This document shows, in pieces, positions 17,719 to 25,380 of a DNA stretch of 64,000 bases. The translations under genes were made by a program, and so were the position numbers. Position 1 is the stretch's first letter. Every line of letters starts with the position of its first letter. The notes below the pieces were generated by a model, which had not been told where the DNA came from, made no database searches, and worked only from the letters and a program-made list of their open reading frames with translations. The stretch comes from Antarcticirhabdus aurantiaca. GTDB taxonomy: Bacteria; Pseudomonadota; Alphaproteobacteria; Rhizobiales; Rhizobiaceae. The stretch spans positions 62,001 through 126,000 of the forward strand of contig NZ_VTOM01000001.1 of assembly GCF_009765365.1 (NCBI RefSeq). Reading direction: 5' to 3'.

Positions 17719-18177
17719 TCACGCCAGAGCGAGAAGGGCAGAGCGGAGGCGAGCCGCTTCCGCGTCGCCCAGGCGCGCCTCGATCTCGGCGTGGGTCGAC
17801 GTCCAGATCGGAACGGCGCTCGCGAGCCGTGACAGGCCCTTCGCCGTCAGGTGGAGGCGACGGGCGCGCCGATCCTCGGGGTCGACCTGCACGACAATGA
17901 GGCCTTCGCGCTCCAGCGGCTTCAGGTTCGCCGTCAGCGTGGTCCGGTCCATCGCGAGGAGCTGGGCGACGGATCCGACCGTCGGAGGCGCCGGGCGGTT
18001 CAGCGACATGAGGAGCGAGAACTGACCGTTCGTCAGGCCCACGGGGCGCAGGGCGTCGTCGAAGCGCCGCGCCAGCGCGCGGGCGGCGCGCTGGGCGTGC
18101 AGGCAGAGACAATGGTCGCGCACGAGCAGCGTCGTGGCGAAGGGAACCTGCGGGGGATCGGACGGCGTGTTCAGCAT
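17719..18177 (-). CDS. MarR-family transcriptional regulator
   Basis: A 152-residue MarR protein with the winged helix in the middle: TVGSVAQLLAMDRTTLTANLKPLEREGLIVVQVDPEDRRARRLHLTAKG, in which DRRA/R is the wing. MarR proteins usually repress genes for detoxification or efflux and release DNA when they bind phenolic ligands or are oxidised. Cys residues near the N-terminus (HCLCLHAQ) could make it redox-sensitive. A GTTGATATCAAC palindrome sits 12-23 bases before its start, suggesting autorepression, and a second copy stands upstream of the GST unit at 15455. Confidence 0.88.
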   Translation of the reverse strand: MLNTPSDPPQVPFATTLLVRDHCLCLHAQRAARALARRFDDALRPVGLTNGQFSLLMSLNRPAPPTVGSVAQLLAMDRTTLTANLKPLEREGLIVVQVDPEDRRARRLHLTAKGLSRLASAVPIWTSTHAEIEARLGDAEAARLRSALLALA

Positions 18178-18188
18178 GGTCGATATCT

Positions 18189-18200
18189 GTTGATATCAAC
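18189..18200. promoter_or_regulatory. Candidate MarR operator, copy 2 (GTTGATATCAAC)
   Basis: This is the second perfect copy of the 12-bp palindrome found at 15455-15466. It lies 12 bases upstream of the marR start codon, so protein bound here would block transcription or its start. A second GATATC is present next to it at 18182-18187. Confidence 0.6.
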
Positions 18201-18400
18201 GATACCCGTCAAGGCGGGCGCCGCTTTACCCCCAAGTCTCGTTTCGCCTGACGCCTCAGATCGATGCGACCCACAGCGGTCTGTGTTCGCGCACGCTTCC
18301 CGGGGGCCGGCTGCGCATTGCCGGGGCGGGCCACCCGCCTAGCTCCGGTCCGACGCGGAGATGCCGTTTCGCCGCGCCCAGAGCAGAGGAGCCGCCGCCC

Positions 18401-18691
18401 ATGAACACCGCCAACCTCCAGATCGAAGGTCTGCTCGTCGCCGTGTCCACGCTGATGGAAGCCTTGCGGGCGCGCGGCGCGTTGACGGCGGCGGAGATCG
18501 ACGGCGCCCTCGCGGAGGCCGAAGCCGCGCTTCTCGCCGACCCCGAGCGGCCGCCGGAGCTCAGCCACGCCCATGTCGAGGCGATCTGCTTCCCCGTGCG
18601 CTACCTGCGCCTCGCCAACCGGTCGGCCGGGCAGGGCCGCGTGGAGAGCTTCACCGACCTCGCCGCCCGGGTCGGGCGCGAGAAGCCTTGA
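18401..18691 (+). CDS. Small hypothetical protein (96 aa)
   Basis: A 96-residue soluble protein with no recognised domain. It is largely helical, with Ala/Glu-rich segments such as LTAAEIDGALAEAEAALLADPE. A distinct central motif (HAHVEAICFPVRYLRLAN) gives it more sequence character than a random frame. The ATG follows a ribosome-binding-like AGAGGAG about 11 bases upstream. It lies between marR (divergent) and a secreted protein (convergent). Family members, if any, would be uncharacterised. Confidence 0.6.
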   Translation: MNTANLQIEGLLVAVSTLMEALRARGALTAAEIDGALAEAEAALLADPERPPELSHAHVEAICFPVRYLRLANRSAGQGRVESFTDLAARVGREKP

Positions 18692-18704
18692 AGCGGAACC
18701 GCGC

Positions 18705-20060
18705 TCAGGAGCGCGGGCGCTTCGGCGTGGACGACGTTGAGGACGAGGACGATCCGCCGCTCGGGGCCTCCCCGCCCTCCGCCTTCAGATAGTTGTTGCC
18801 GCCGATCACCAGGAGGTCGTCCGAACCCTCGTCGGGAGCGAAGAGCGACAGGCGCTCGGTCTGCCCATCGTCGCCCGTCAGCACGATCGCGTAGCCGTCG
18901 ACCCGGTAGCGTCCGCTGGCGGACGGTCGCTGGTTCGACACGGTGACGCCGCTCGTTCCCCCGCCCGCGTCGCTCGTCGAGGAGGCGCCGGTGAAGCCGC
19001 TGCGCTCGAAGCGCCCGTTTCGCGACAGGGTCAGGATCCGCTCGACCGCGACGCTGCCCGACGACGTCGCCATCATTCCGGACGAGGCGTAGAAGTAGCG
19101 CCACGTGCCGTCGAAGGGGGTGCCGGCCGGGGGCGGCGGCACGCGCGAATGAACCGTGCCGTCGATGGTCAGCCCGCCGCTCGATTGTTCGAGCGGCTTC
19201 GTTTCCGCCTCCAGCGTGCCGAACTCGTCGGCGACCTCGCGCATCTCGATCTGCCGCGCGCCGCCGAAGAAGCCGCCGCCGGTCACCTTGTAGAGGCCGC
19301 AATCGGTCGGCGTCGCGCGGCAATGGGCTTGGATGTCGCCGGTCTCCGGCAGCTCCGTCGAGAACAGGCCGGACGGATCGAAGACGGTGATCTTGCTGTC
19401 GGAATAGAAGTCGGTGCCGCCGAAGGCGTTCGGCATGACGCCGGTGTCGAGATGGGTGAAGACGCCGTCCAGACCCCCGTAGCCGCTGGCGGGCACCAGT
19501 GCGAAGGGCTTGTCCGTCGGCTCCAGGCGGACCGAGCGGATCATCGACGCGAAGGCTGCCTCCACCTCGTCCTGCCGCTCGTCCCGCAGCTGGAAGTCGA
19601 CGAGCGAGAAGAAGGCCTGGTTGCGCTGGGAGGCGATGCCGACCGTGCGCAGGCCCGCCGACACGCTGCCGATGCTGGCGCAGCAGCGGTAGTCGGAGCG
19701 GATGCGGTGGCCGTTCGAGGTGGTGCCGGCCGCCTTCAGCATCGGGTCCTCCTCGGCGAAGCCCTTGATCATGCCGACCGTCGTATCGAAGTTGCGGTCG
19801 AAGGCTGCCTGCGGCTCGGCGAAGGGGCCGAGGACGTGGATCATCGCCCCGCCCTTCCTGTTCTCGGCATCGGCGGGAAACTGCTTTTCGAGGATCAGCC
19901 CGCTCGTCACGCTCTTTGCCGTCCAGCCTTCCGGCGCGTCGAAGTGCAGGGCGCCGATGCTGCGCGGCTCGGTGGCGGCGGCGGAGGCGGCGATCGAGCC
20001 CTCTATGGCGAGGGCGACCAGCGCGACGAGCGCGGGGCGAAGCGTTCGGCGGAAGATCAT
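18705..20060 (-). CDS. Secreted protein of unknown function (451 aa)
   Basis: A 451-residue protein with a signal peptide of about 29 residues ending in AASAAATE. The N-terminal half (about 35-190) resembles a compact periplasmic domain that opens with the phrase GALHFDAPEGWTAKS, seen in many uncharacterised stress proteins. The C-terminal half (about 330-435) has lipocalin-like spacing: FDGTWRYFY, then LSRNGRFERSGFTG, SGRYRVDGYAIVLTGDDG and ERLSLFA, i.e. a beta-rich ligand-type domain. A Ser-rich tail ends the protein. Several Cys (RCCASIG) could form disulfides. No enzymatic motif was recognised. It is convergent with the small ORF upstream and not clearly linked to an operon. Confidence 0.72.
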   Translation of the reverse strand: MIFRRTLRPALVALVALAIEGSIAASAAATEPRSIGALHFDAPEGWTAKSVTSGLILEKQFPADAENRKGGAMIHVLGPFAEPQAAFDRNFDTTVGMIKGFAEEDPMLKAAGTTSNGHRIRSDYRCCASIGSVSAGLRTVGIASQRNQAFFSLVDFQLRDERQDEVEAAFASMIRSVRLEPTDKPFALVPASGYGGLDGVFTHLDTGVMPNAFGGTDFYSDSKITVFDPSGLFSTELPETGDIQAHCRATPTDCGLYKVTGGGFFGGARQIEMREVADEFGTLEAETKPLEQSSGGLTIDGTVHSRVPPPPAGTPFDGTWRYFYASSGMMATSSGSVAVERILTLSRNGRFERSGFTGASSTSDAGGGTSGVTVSNQRPSASGRYRVDGYAIVLTGDDGQTERLSLFAPDEGSDDLLVIGGNNYLKAEGGEAPSGGSSSSSTSSTPKRPRS

Positions 20061-20123
20061 CTGCGTCTCCTGGCGACGATCTGAAAAGCCTGACGCAGGG
20101 GCATGACCAGAAGATGGCGCGCC

Positions 20124-21380
20124 TCAGGCACGCGCCTCGCGCATGCGGGCGGCCAGGACCAGGGCGGCCGCCACGAAGACGAAGCAGAAGCCCGCCACCG
20201 CGCCCCAGCCGCCATGCTCCCAGGCCCAGCCGGCCGCCGAGCCGCTGATGCTCGATCCGGCGTAGTAGAAGAGGAGGTAGAGCGAGGCGGCGTGACCCTT
20301 GGCCGGACCGGCCAGCGGGCCCACCCAGCCACTCGCCACCGAATGGGCGGCGAAGAAGCCGATCGTGACGAGCACGATGCCGAGAATGACGAGGACGAGC
20401 GGCCCCGCGAGCGTCGTCGCGACCCCCGCCGCCATCAGCCCGAGCCCCGCCAGGAGCAGCGACCGGCGGCCGAAGCGGTCGGCGAGGCTTCCGGCCGTCG
20501 AGGACGCGAAGATGCCGAAGCCGTAGGCCAGGAAGATCATGGCGATCGCCGTCTGCCCGAGCGCGTAGGGCGGCGCCGAGAGGCGGAAGCCGGCATAGTT
20601 GAAGATCGTCACGAAGACGCTCATCACGCAGAAGGCGATGAGAAGGATGCGCATGAGCGCCGGCCGGGCGAGGAGCCCGCCCCAGGTCCGCAGGTGGTGG
20701 CGCGCGCCGAGGCCCCGCTGGACCGTGGCGTTGCGCGAGGGCGGCAGGAGAAGAAGGAAGCCGACCGCCGCCAGGAGGCAGAGCCCGCCCAGGATCGCCA
20801 TGGCGACCTGCCAGGAGGCGATCTCCGTGAGGAGGCCCATGCCGACCCGCCCCATCATGCCGCCGAAGGCGGTGCCGGCGACGTAGAGGCCCATCGACTT
20901 GCCGAGGTTGCGCGGATGGATCTCCTCGGCGAGGTAGGCCATGGCGACCGCCGGCACGCCGCCGAGAACGAAGCCTTCGAGCGCGCGGGCGAGAAGAAGC
21001 AGCGGCCAGTTCGGCGCCGCCGCCGCCGCGAGGTTGAGGACCGCCGCCGCCGCCATGGAGCCGAACATCAGGCCGCGCCGCGGCAGGCCTTGCGACAGGG
21101 CGCCGGCCAGGAGAATGGCGAGCGCGAGGAAGCCGGTGGTGAGCGAAAGGGCGAGCGAGCTTTCCCCGGGGCTCACGCGGTAGTGCCGCGCGAACTCCGG
21201 CAGCAGCGGTTGGACGCAGTAGAGCAGCGCGAAGGTCGAGAAGCCCGCGAGAAACAGCGCGAACCCGACCCGCGCGAAGGCAGGCGTGCCCCGCTCGATC
21301 CAGGCGGGCGGGGGAGCGCCGCCCTCGTTCGGCGGCTCGAGGCTTTCCGCCGAAGCGGGCGGGATGCGGGGCGAATCCAT
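20124..21380 (-). CDS. MFS transporter (YnfM-like)
   Basis: A 418-residue major facilitator with about 12 hydrophobic helices in two halves separated by a basic cytoplasmic loop. The family loop motifs are partly recognisable (SQGLPRRGLMFGS and SLADRFGRRSLL), and the segment MGLYVAGTAFGGMMGRVG is typical of YnfM-like members. Such proteins export or import small solutes with protons; no substrate is evident. It is divergent from the ECF sigma factor gene across 104 bases. Confidence 0.86.
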   Translation of the reverse strand: MDSPRIPPASAESLEPPNEGGAPPPAWIERGTPAFARVGFALFLAGFSTFALLYCVQPLLPEFARHYRVSPGESSLALSLTTGFLALAILLAGALSQGLPRRGLMFGSMAAAAVLNLAAAAAPNWPLLLLARALEGFVLGGVPAVAMAYLAEEIHPRNLGKSMGLYVAGTAFGGMMGRVGMGLLTEIASWQVAMAILGGLCLLAAVGFLLLLPPSRNATVQRGLGARHHLRTWGGLLARPALMRILLIAFCVMSVFVTIFNYAGFRLSAPPYALGQTAIAMIFLAYGFGIFASSTAGSLADRFGRRSLLLAGLGLMAAGVATTLAGPLVLVILGIVLVTIGFFAAHSVASGWVGPLAGPAKGHAASLYLLFYYAGSSISGSAAGWAWEHGGWGAVAGFCFVFVAAALVLAARMREARA

Positions 21381-21484
21381 GACGATCGCGAAGATAGCCG
21401 GTTCGAGCCGCCGGTCGCGCTTCGGCGACGCAAAAAAATCCTTCGAGGCTGGATGGAAGCCGGGAGTCCGTCCGTATACGGGGC

Positions 21485-22030
21485 ATGAGCGACACCAAGC
21501 GCGACATCGACGTCATCGGCCTCCTGGCGCCTCTGCGGCGCTACGCCCTGTCGCTGACGCGCGACCCCAACGAGGCCGAGGACCTCGTCCACGACGCGCT
21601 CCTGCGCGCCTTCGAGCGGCGCGACCAGTTCCGGCAGGGCCGCCAGCTCCGCCCCTGGCTGATGTCGATCCTCCACAACCGCTTCGTCGATTCCCTGCGC
21701 ACCCGGCGGGCGGAGGCCGTGCGCGACGCCGAGATCGGCCTTCGCGTCGATCCGGCCGCGGAAGCCGCGCAGGAAAGCGCCACGCGCCTCGCCGAAGTGC
21801 GCCGCGCCTTCATGGCGCTGCCCGACGAGCAGCGCGCGGCGCTCCACCTCGTGACCGTCGAGGGTCTGTCCTACGACGAGGCCGCCGCCTCGCTCGCCAT
21901 TCCCGTCGGCACCCTCGTGTCCCGCGTCTCGCGCGCCAGGGCGAAGCTGCGCGAGATGGAGGAGGGCGTCCCCGCCGGCAACGTCGTTCCCTTGACGGCC
22001 AGAGGAGGCTCGGATGCACCGCGATCCTGA
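21485..22030 (+). CDS. ECF-family RNA polymerase sigma factor
   Basis: A 181-residue sigma-70-family factor with regions 2 and 4 only. Region 2 includes YALSLTRDPNEAEDLVHDALLRAFERRDQFRQGRQLRPWLMSILHNRFVDSLR. Region 4 is LPDEQRAALHLVTVEGLSYDEAAASLAIPVGTLVSRVSRARAKLRE. It would direct polymerase to a small stress or envelope regulon. The stop overlaps the start of the anti-sigma gene by 17 bases, so sigma and anti-sigma are made together. The target promoter was not identified. Confidence 0.92.
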   Translation: MSDTKRDIDVIGLLAPLRRYALSLTRDPNEAEDLVHDALLRAFERRDQFRQGRQLRPWLMSILHNRFVDSLRTRRAEAVRDAEIGLRVDPAAEAAQESATRLAEVRRAFMALPDEQRAALHLVTVEGLSYDEAAASLAIPVGTLVSRVSRARAKLREMEEGVPAGNVVPLTARGGSDAPRS

Positions 22031-22790
22031 TCCGATCACCGAGGTCGACCTCGCGGCCTATGTCGACGAGCAGCTCTCCTCCGCCCGCCGCATCGAGGTC
22101 GAGGCGCATCTCGCCGCCCGGCCGGCGGAGGCCGCGCGCGTGATGGCCGAGCTTCGCACCCGCGACGAGCTTCGCCTGGCGCTGCGCGCCCAGCCGCTCC
22201 CGGTCAGCGTGCCGACCAACGCGATCGCCGGCCGCTTGGAGCGCTCCCTGCGCAACCGGGCCGTGATGCGCCGCGCGGCGCGGGCCGCGGCCCTCGTCGC
22301 GCTGCTCGGCGCTGGCTGGGTGGCGCATGCCGAGTTCAACGCGCTCAGCGTCCGCCAGAGCGTCGCCTCCGCGCCGCCGCCGGCCTTCGTCGCCGACGCG
22401 CTGCGCGCCCATTCCACGAGCGCGCTGCGCGCCGAGATGGTGTCGCAGCCGGAGAGCGCCGTCTTCGACCCGGCCGAGATCCTGTCGGCGACGGCGATCC
22501 GCGTGCCGGACCTGCCGACGGGCTGGGCCGTGCGCGACGTCCAGGTCTTCCCCTCGACCTTCGGGTCGAGCCTCGAAATGGCGGTCTCGTCGCCCGAGTT
22601 CGGCCCGCTCTCGCTCTTCGCCGTGCGGCCCGGCTCCTTCGACGTCGTGCCCTCCAGCGCGGTCACCCAGGGCGAGGAGACCGCGGCCTACTGGCAGGTC
22701 GGCGAGGTCGCCTACGCCCTCATCTCGACCGGTGCCGGCCGGCAGGCGCTGGAGCGCGAAGCGCGGCGCATCGAGGCCAGCCTCCACTGA
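22014..22790 (+). CDS. Anti-sigma factor, membrane-anchored
   Basis: A 258-residue protein. The N-terminal cytoplasmic domain (about 1-85) is of the anti-sigma type (LAAYVDEQLSSARRIEVEAHLAARPAEAARV) but lacks the His/Cys zinc motif seen in ZAS proteins. One hydrophobic helix at about residues 86-107 would cross the inner membrane. The remaining roughly 150 residues are predicted periplasmic. It should hold the ECF factor inactive until a periplasmic or membrane signal arises. The overlap with the sigma gene and the order sigma then anti-sigma support this. Confidence 0.85.
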   Translation: MHRDPDPITEVDLAAYVDEQLSSARRIEVEAHLAARPAEAARVMAELRTRDELRLALRAQPLPVSVPTNAIAGRLERSLRNRAVMRRAARAAALVALLGAGWVAHAEFNALSVRQSVASAPPPAFVADALRAHSTSALRAEMVSQPESAVFDPAEILSATAIRVPDLPTGWAVRDVQVFPSTFGSSLEMAVSSPEFGPLSLFAVRPGSFDVVPSSAVTQGEETAAYWQVGEVAYALISTGAGRQALEREARRIEASLH

Positions 22791-22829
22791 TCCCCCAAGC
22801 GTCCTGATCCCACAAGGAGTTCGACCGAC

Positions 22830-23552
22830 ATGAACACGCCCTTCCGCGGCTTCGGCGTTTCCGCCGCGCCGGCACGCGACCAGGTCCTCTTCGACGAGGG
22901 CCTGCGCCAGCACATGCTGCGCATCTACAACTACATGGGGCTCGGCCTCGTGATCACCGGCCTCGTCGCCTTCGCGGTGGCGAACACCCCGGCACTCTAC
23001 GTGCCGATCTTCTCCTCGCCGCTGAAGTGGGTGGTGATGCTCGCCCCGCTCGCCTTCGTGATGTTCCTGAGCTTCCGCATCGAGCGCGTGTCCTTCGCCA
23101 CCGCCCAGATGCTGTTCTGGACCTTCTGCGCCGTCATGGGCCTGTCCATGGCCTCGATCTTCCTGGTCTTCACCGGCGCCAGCATCGCCCAGACCTTCTT
23201 CATCACCGCCAGCGTCTTCGGCGTCATGAGCCTCTACGGCTACACGACGAAGCGCGACCTGTCGGGCATGGGCACGTTCCTGTTCATGGGCCTGATCGGC
23301 GTCGTCGTCGCCAGCCTCGTGAACCTCTTCCTCCAGTCCTCGGCGCTGCAGTTCGCGGTCTCGGTGATCGGCGTCCTCGTGTTCACCGGTCTCACCGCCT
23401 ACGACACGCAGCGCATCAAGGAAGAGTATTCGGAGCACTACGGCGCTGAGGCCGCCGGCAAGATCGCCGTCATGAGCGCGCTGTCGCTCTATCTGAACTT
23501 CATCAACCTCTTCCAGCTGCTGCTGCAGTTCACCGGCCAGCGCGAGGAGTAA
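22830..23552 (+). CDS. Bax inhibitor-1/YccA family membrane protein
   Basis: A 240-residue protein with about seven hydrophobic helices and the BI-1 family signature toward the end (GLTAYDTQRIKEEY then ALSLYLNFINLFQLLLQF). Members are pH-sensitive calcium leak channels or act on membrane protease quality control. The gene starts 39 bases after the anti-sigma stop with a good ribosome binding site (CAAGGAG). This makes it a likely member of the ECF operon, which suggests an envelope stress role by inference. Confidence 0.9.
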   Translation: MNTPFRGFGVSAAPARDQVLFDEGLRQHMLRIYNYMGLGLVITGLVAFAVANTPALYVPIFSSPLKWVVMLAPLAFVMFLSFRIERVSFATAQMLFWTFCAVMGLSMASIFLVFTGASIAQTFFITASVFGVMSLYGYTTKRDLSGMGTFLFMGLIGVVVASLVNLFLQSSALQFAVSVIGVLVFTGLTAYDTQRIKEEYSEHYGAEAAGKIAVMSALSLYLNFINLFQLLLQFTGQREE

Positions 23553-23598
23553 GCGGCGGCCTCCCGCCCGCCGTCACTCAGACATCGAGGAATCCAAG

Positions 23599-24225
23599 AT
23601 GAACCGCGACGAACAGAACCTGATCCAGAACCTCTTCGGCAAGCTTTCCGAGGCGGAGCGCACAGCGCCGCCCCGCGAAGCCGAGGCGGATCGCTTCATC
23701 CAGGAAAGCGTCGCCCGCCAGCCGGCTGCGCCCTACTACATGGCGCAGACCATCATCATCCAGGAGCAGGCGCTCGAAGCCGCGCAGGCCCGCATCCAGG
23801 CGCTCGAGGCGCAGGCCAGCCGACCCCAGTCGTCCGGCGGCTTCTTCGGCTCGCTGTTCGGCGGCGGCGCGGCCGCGCCCCGTCAGCAGCCCGCCGCCTA
23901 TGGCCGCCAGCCCGGCTACGGCCAGGCCGCCGCGCCGCAGGCCTCCGGTCCCTGGAATTCCGGCCCGCAGGCGGGCTACGGCCAGCAGCCGGGCGCCATG
24001 GCGGCGCCGGGCCGCGGGGGCGGCGGCTTCATGGCCGGCGCCGCGCAGACTGCGATGGGCGTCGCGGGCGGCGTCGTTCTCGGCTCGATGCTCTCCGACA
24101 TGATGTTCGGCGACGATCCGGCGGCGGCCGTCGAAGGCGCGGTCGCCGATGCCGGCGCTGCGGCCGAGGAGCAGGTCGCCGACATGGGCGGCGAGGACTT
24201 CGGCGGCGACTTCGAGGATATCTGA
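23599..24225 (+). CDS. DUF2076 family protein
   Basis: A 208-residue protein of the DUF2076 family. The N-terminal 80 residues contain the family helices (DEQNLIQNLFGKLSEAE and AADRFIQESVARQPAAPYYMAQTIIIQEQALEAAQARIQALE). The middle is rich in Gln, Gly, Pro and Tyr and looks disordered. The C-terminal part has small-residue repeats (GVAGGVVLGSMLSDMMFG) and a very acidic tail. The family is common in alphaproteobacteria and uncharacterised. It follows the BI-1 gene by 46 bases in the same direction. Confidence 0.85.
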   Translation: MNRDEQNLIQNLFGKLSEAERTAPPREAEADRFIQESVARQPAAPYYMAQTIIIQEQALEAAQARIQALEAQASRPQSSGGFFGSLFGGGAAAPRQQPAAYGRQPGYGQAAAPQASGPWNSGPQAGYGQQPGAMAAPGRGGGGFMAGAAQTAMGVAGGVVLGSMLSDMMFGDDPAAAVEGAVADAGAAAEEQVADMGGEDFGGDFEDI

Positions 24226-24335
24226 TCTCGAACGACCGGGCGCACCAGCGTCCGGCCCGATGGATCGGGCGCGCTTTCCTCCCCAGATGGGCGCGCCCCA
24301 AGCCGCCGGCCTCCCGTCCCAATCGGCCGCGGCAC

Positions 24336-24361
24336 GGCCGGAGCCCTTCCCGGCTCCGGCC
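24336..24361. terminator. Bidirectional hairpin terminator
   Basis: A 10-bp perfect stem (GGCCGGAGCC / GGCTCCGGCC) with a 6-base loop lies between the convergent DUF2076 gene (plus) and arsC (minus). A short run of T follows on the plus strand at 24369-24372. It is well placed to stop transcription from both sides. Confidence 0.65.
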
Positions 24362-24379
24362 ACACGCGTTTTCAGGGCA

Positions 24380-24781
24380 TCAGTTCGCCGTGACGGTCCT
24401 GCCGTCCTCCTTGGTGAAGGAGGCGACCGGCGCGTCGAGGAGCGACAGCACCTTCTCGGACGGCCGGCACAGCGCGACGCCCTTGTCCGTCACGACGATC
24501 GGCCGGTCGATCAGGATCGGATGCTCGGTCATGGCGTCCAGCAGTTCCTCGTCGGAAAGCTTAGGATCGTCGAGGCCGAGCTCGGCATAGGGCGTGCCCT
24601 TCTTGCGCAGGATGTCGCGCGGCCTCAATCCCATCGCGTTCAACAGCTCGGTCAACGTTTCGCGCGAAGGCGGCTCCTTCAGGTATTCGACGATGGCGGG
24701 CTCCTCGCCGGACTGCCGGATCATCTCCAGCGCGTTGCGCGAGGTGCCGCATTGCGGGTTGTGATAGATCGTGACGGTCAA
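24380..24781 (-). CDS. arsC: Arsenate reductase (glutaredoxin type)
   Basis: A 133-residue ArsC of the glutathione/glutaredoxin-coupled family. The catalytic Cys is in NPQCGTSRNAL near the N-terminus, followed by the family segments YLKEPPSRETL, LRKKGTPYAELGL and HPILIDRPIVVT. It would reduce arsenate to arsenite, although some relatives have other targets. The likely start is TTG at 24781, preceded by AGAGG and giving (M)TVTIYHNP as in the family. An ATG at 24811 would add ten atypical residues. No arsenite pump or ArsR is adjacent, so involvement in arsenic resistance is uncertain. Confidence 0.87.
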   Translation of the reverse strand: MTVTIYHNPQCGTSRNALEMIRQSGEEPAIVEYLKEPPSRETLTELLNAMGLRPRDILRKKGTPYAELGLDDPKLSDEELLDAMTEHPILIDRPIVVTDKGVALCRPSEKVLSLLDAPVASFTKEDGRTVTAN

Positions 24782-24945
24782 TCGGGCCTCTGTACGAACG
24801 GGATGCGGCATCGCCGCGGACGATCATATTTAGCGCCGCCGGACGCCGATTGCAGGCATGGCGCTCGCCGGTGGATTTCGGGCGGCGGCTGGGCTACCCC
24901 CGCGGGCGCATCCAACCCCATCATCCCGCCGAGGAGACGAACCCC

Positions 24946-25302
24946 ATGTCCGAGATCAAGCGCCTTCAGCCCGGCACCCGCATGAGCCAGGCCGTCGTCC
25001 ACGGCAACACGGTCTATCTCGCCGGCCAGGTCGCGTCCGGCGCCCCGGGCGCGTCCGTCGCCGACCAGACGCGCGACATCCTGTCCCGGATCGACGCGCT
25101 GCTCGGCGAGGCCGGCACGGACAAGACCAGGATCCTCTCGGCGACGATCTGGCTCTGCGACATGGGCACCTTCGCCGAGATGAACGGCGTCTGGGACGCC
25201 TGGCTCGCGCCCGGCTGCGCGCCGGCCCGCGCCACCGTCGAGTCGCCCCGCCTCGCCGCGCCCGACTACACCGTCGAGATCGGTATCATCGCCGCCCTTT
25301 GA
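24946..25302 (+). CDS. RidA family protein
   Basis: A 118-residue trimeric RidA/YjgF/UK114 protein. The sequence has the family core (GNTVYLAGQVA, DILSRIDALLGEAGTDKTRIL and PARATVESPRLAAPDYTVEIG). The conserved Arg in PARATVE contacts the carboxylate of imine substrates. RidA proteins hydrolyse reactive enamines and imines. The family has many subgroups, and this one (ending in YTVEI.IIAAL) is typical of the Rid4-6-like class. The ATG at 24946 follows GAGGAG at a normal distance. Confidence 0.9.
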   Translation: MSEIKRLQPGTRMSQAVVHGNTVYLAGQVASGAPGASVADQTRDILSRIDALLGEAGTDKTRILSATIWLCDMGTFAEMNGVWDAWLAPGCAPARATVESPRLAAPDYTVEIGIIAAL

Positions 25303-25380
25303 CGGACGCCTGAGCGGAACGCGGCGGGGCCGAGCCTCATTCCCGCCGCGTCCCTTCTCGTCCCGCGAGGCGCCGGCGCC

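Noticed and set aside
20103-21488. Long open frame of 461 codons on the plus strand
   Set aside because: It is antisense to the MFS gene, with Arg/Glu/Gly-rich shadow composition; high GC makes such frames common.
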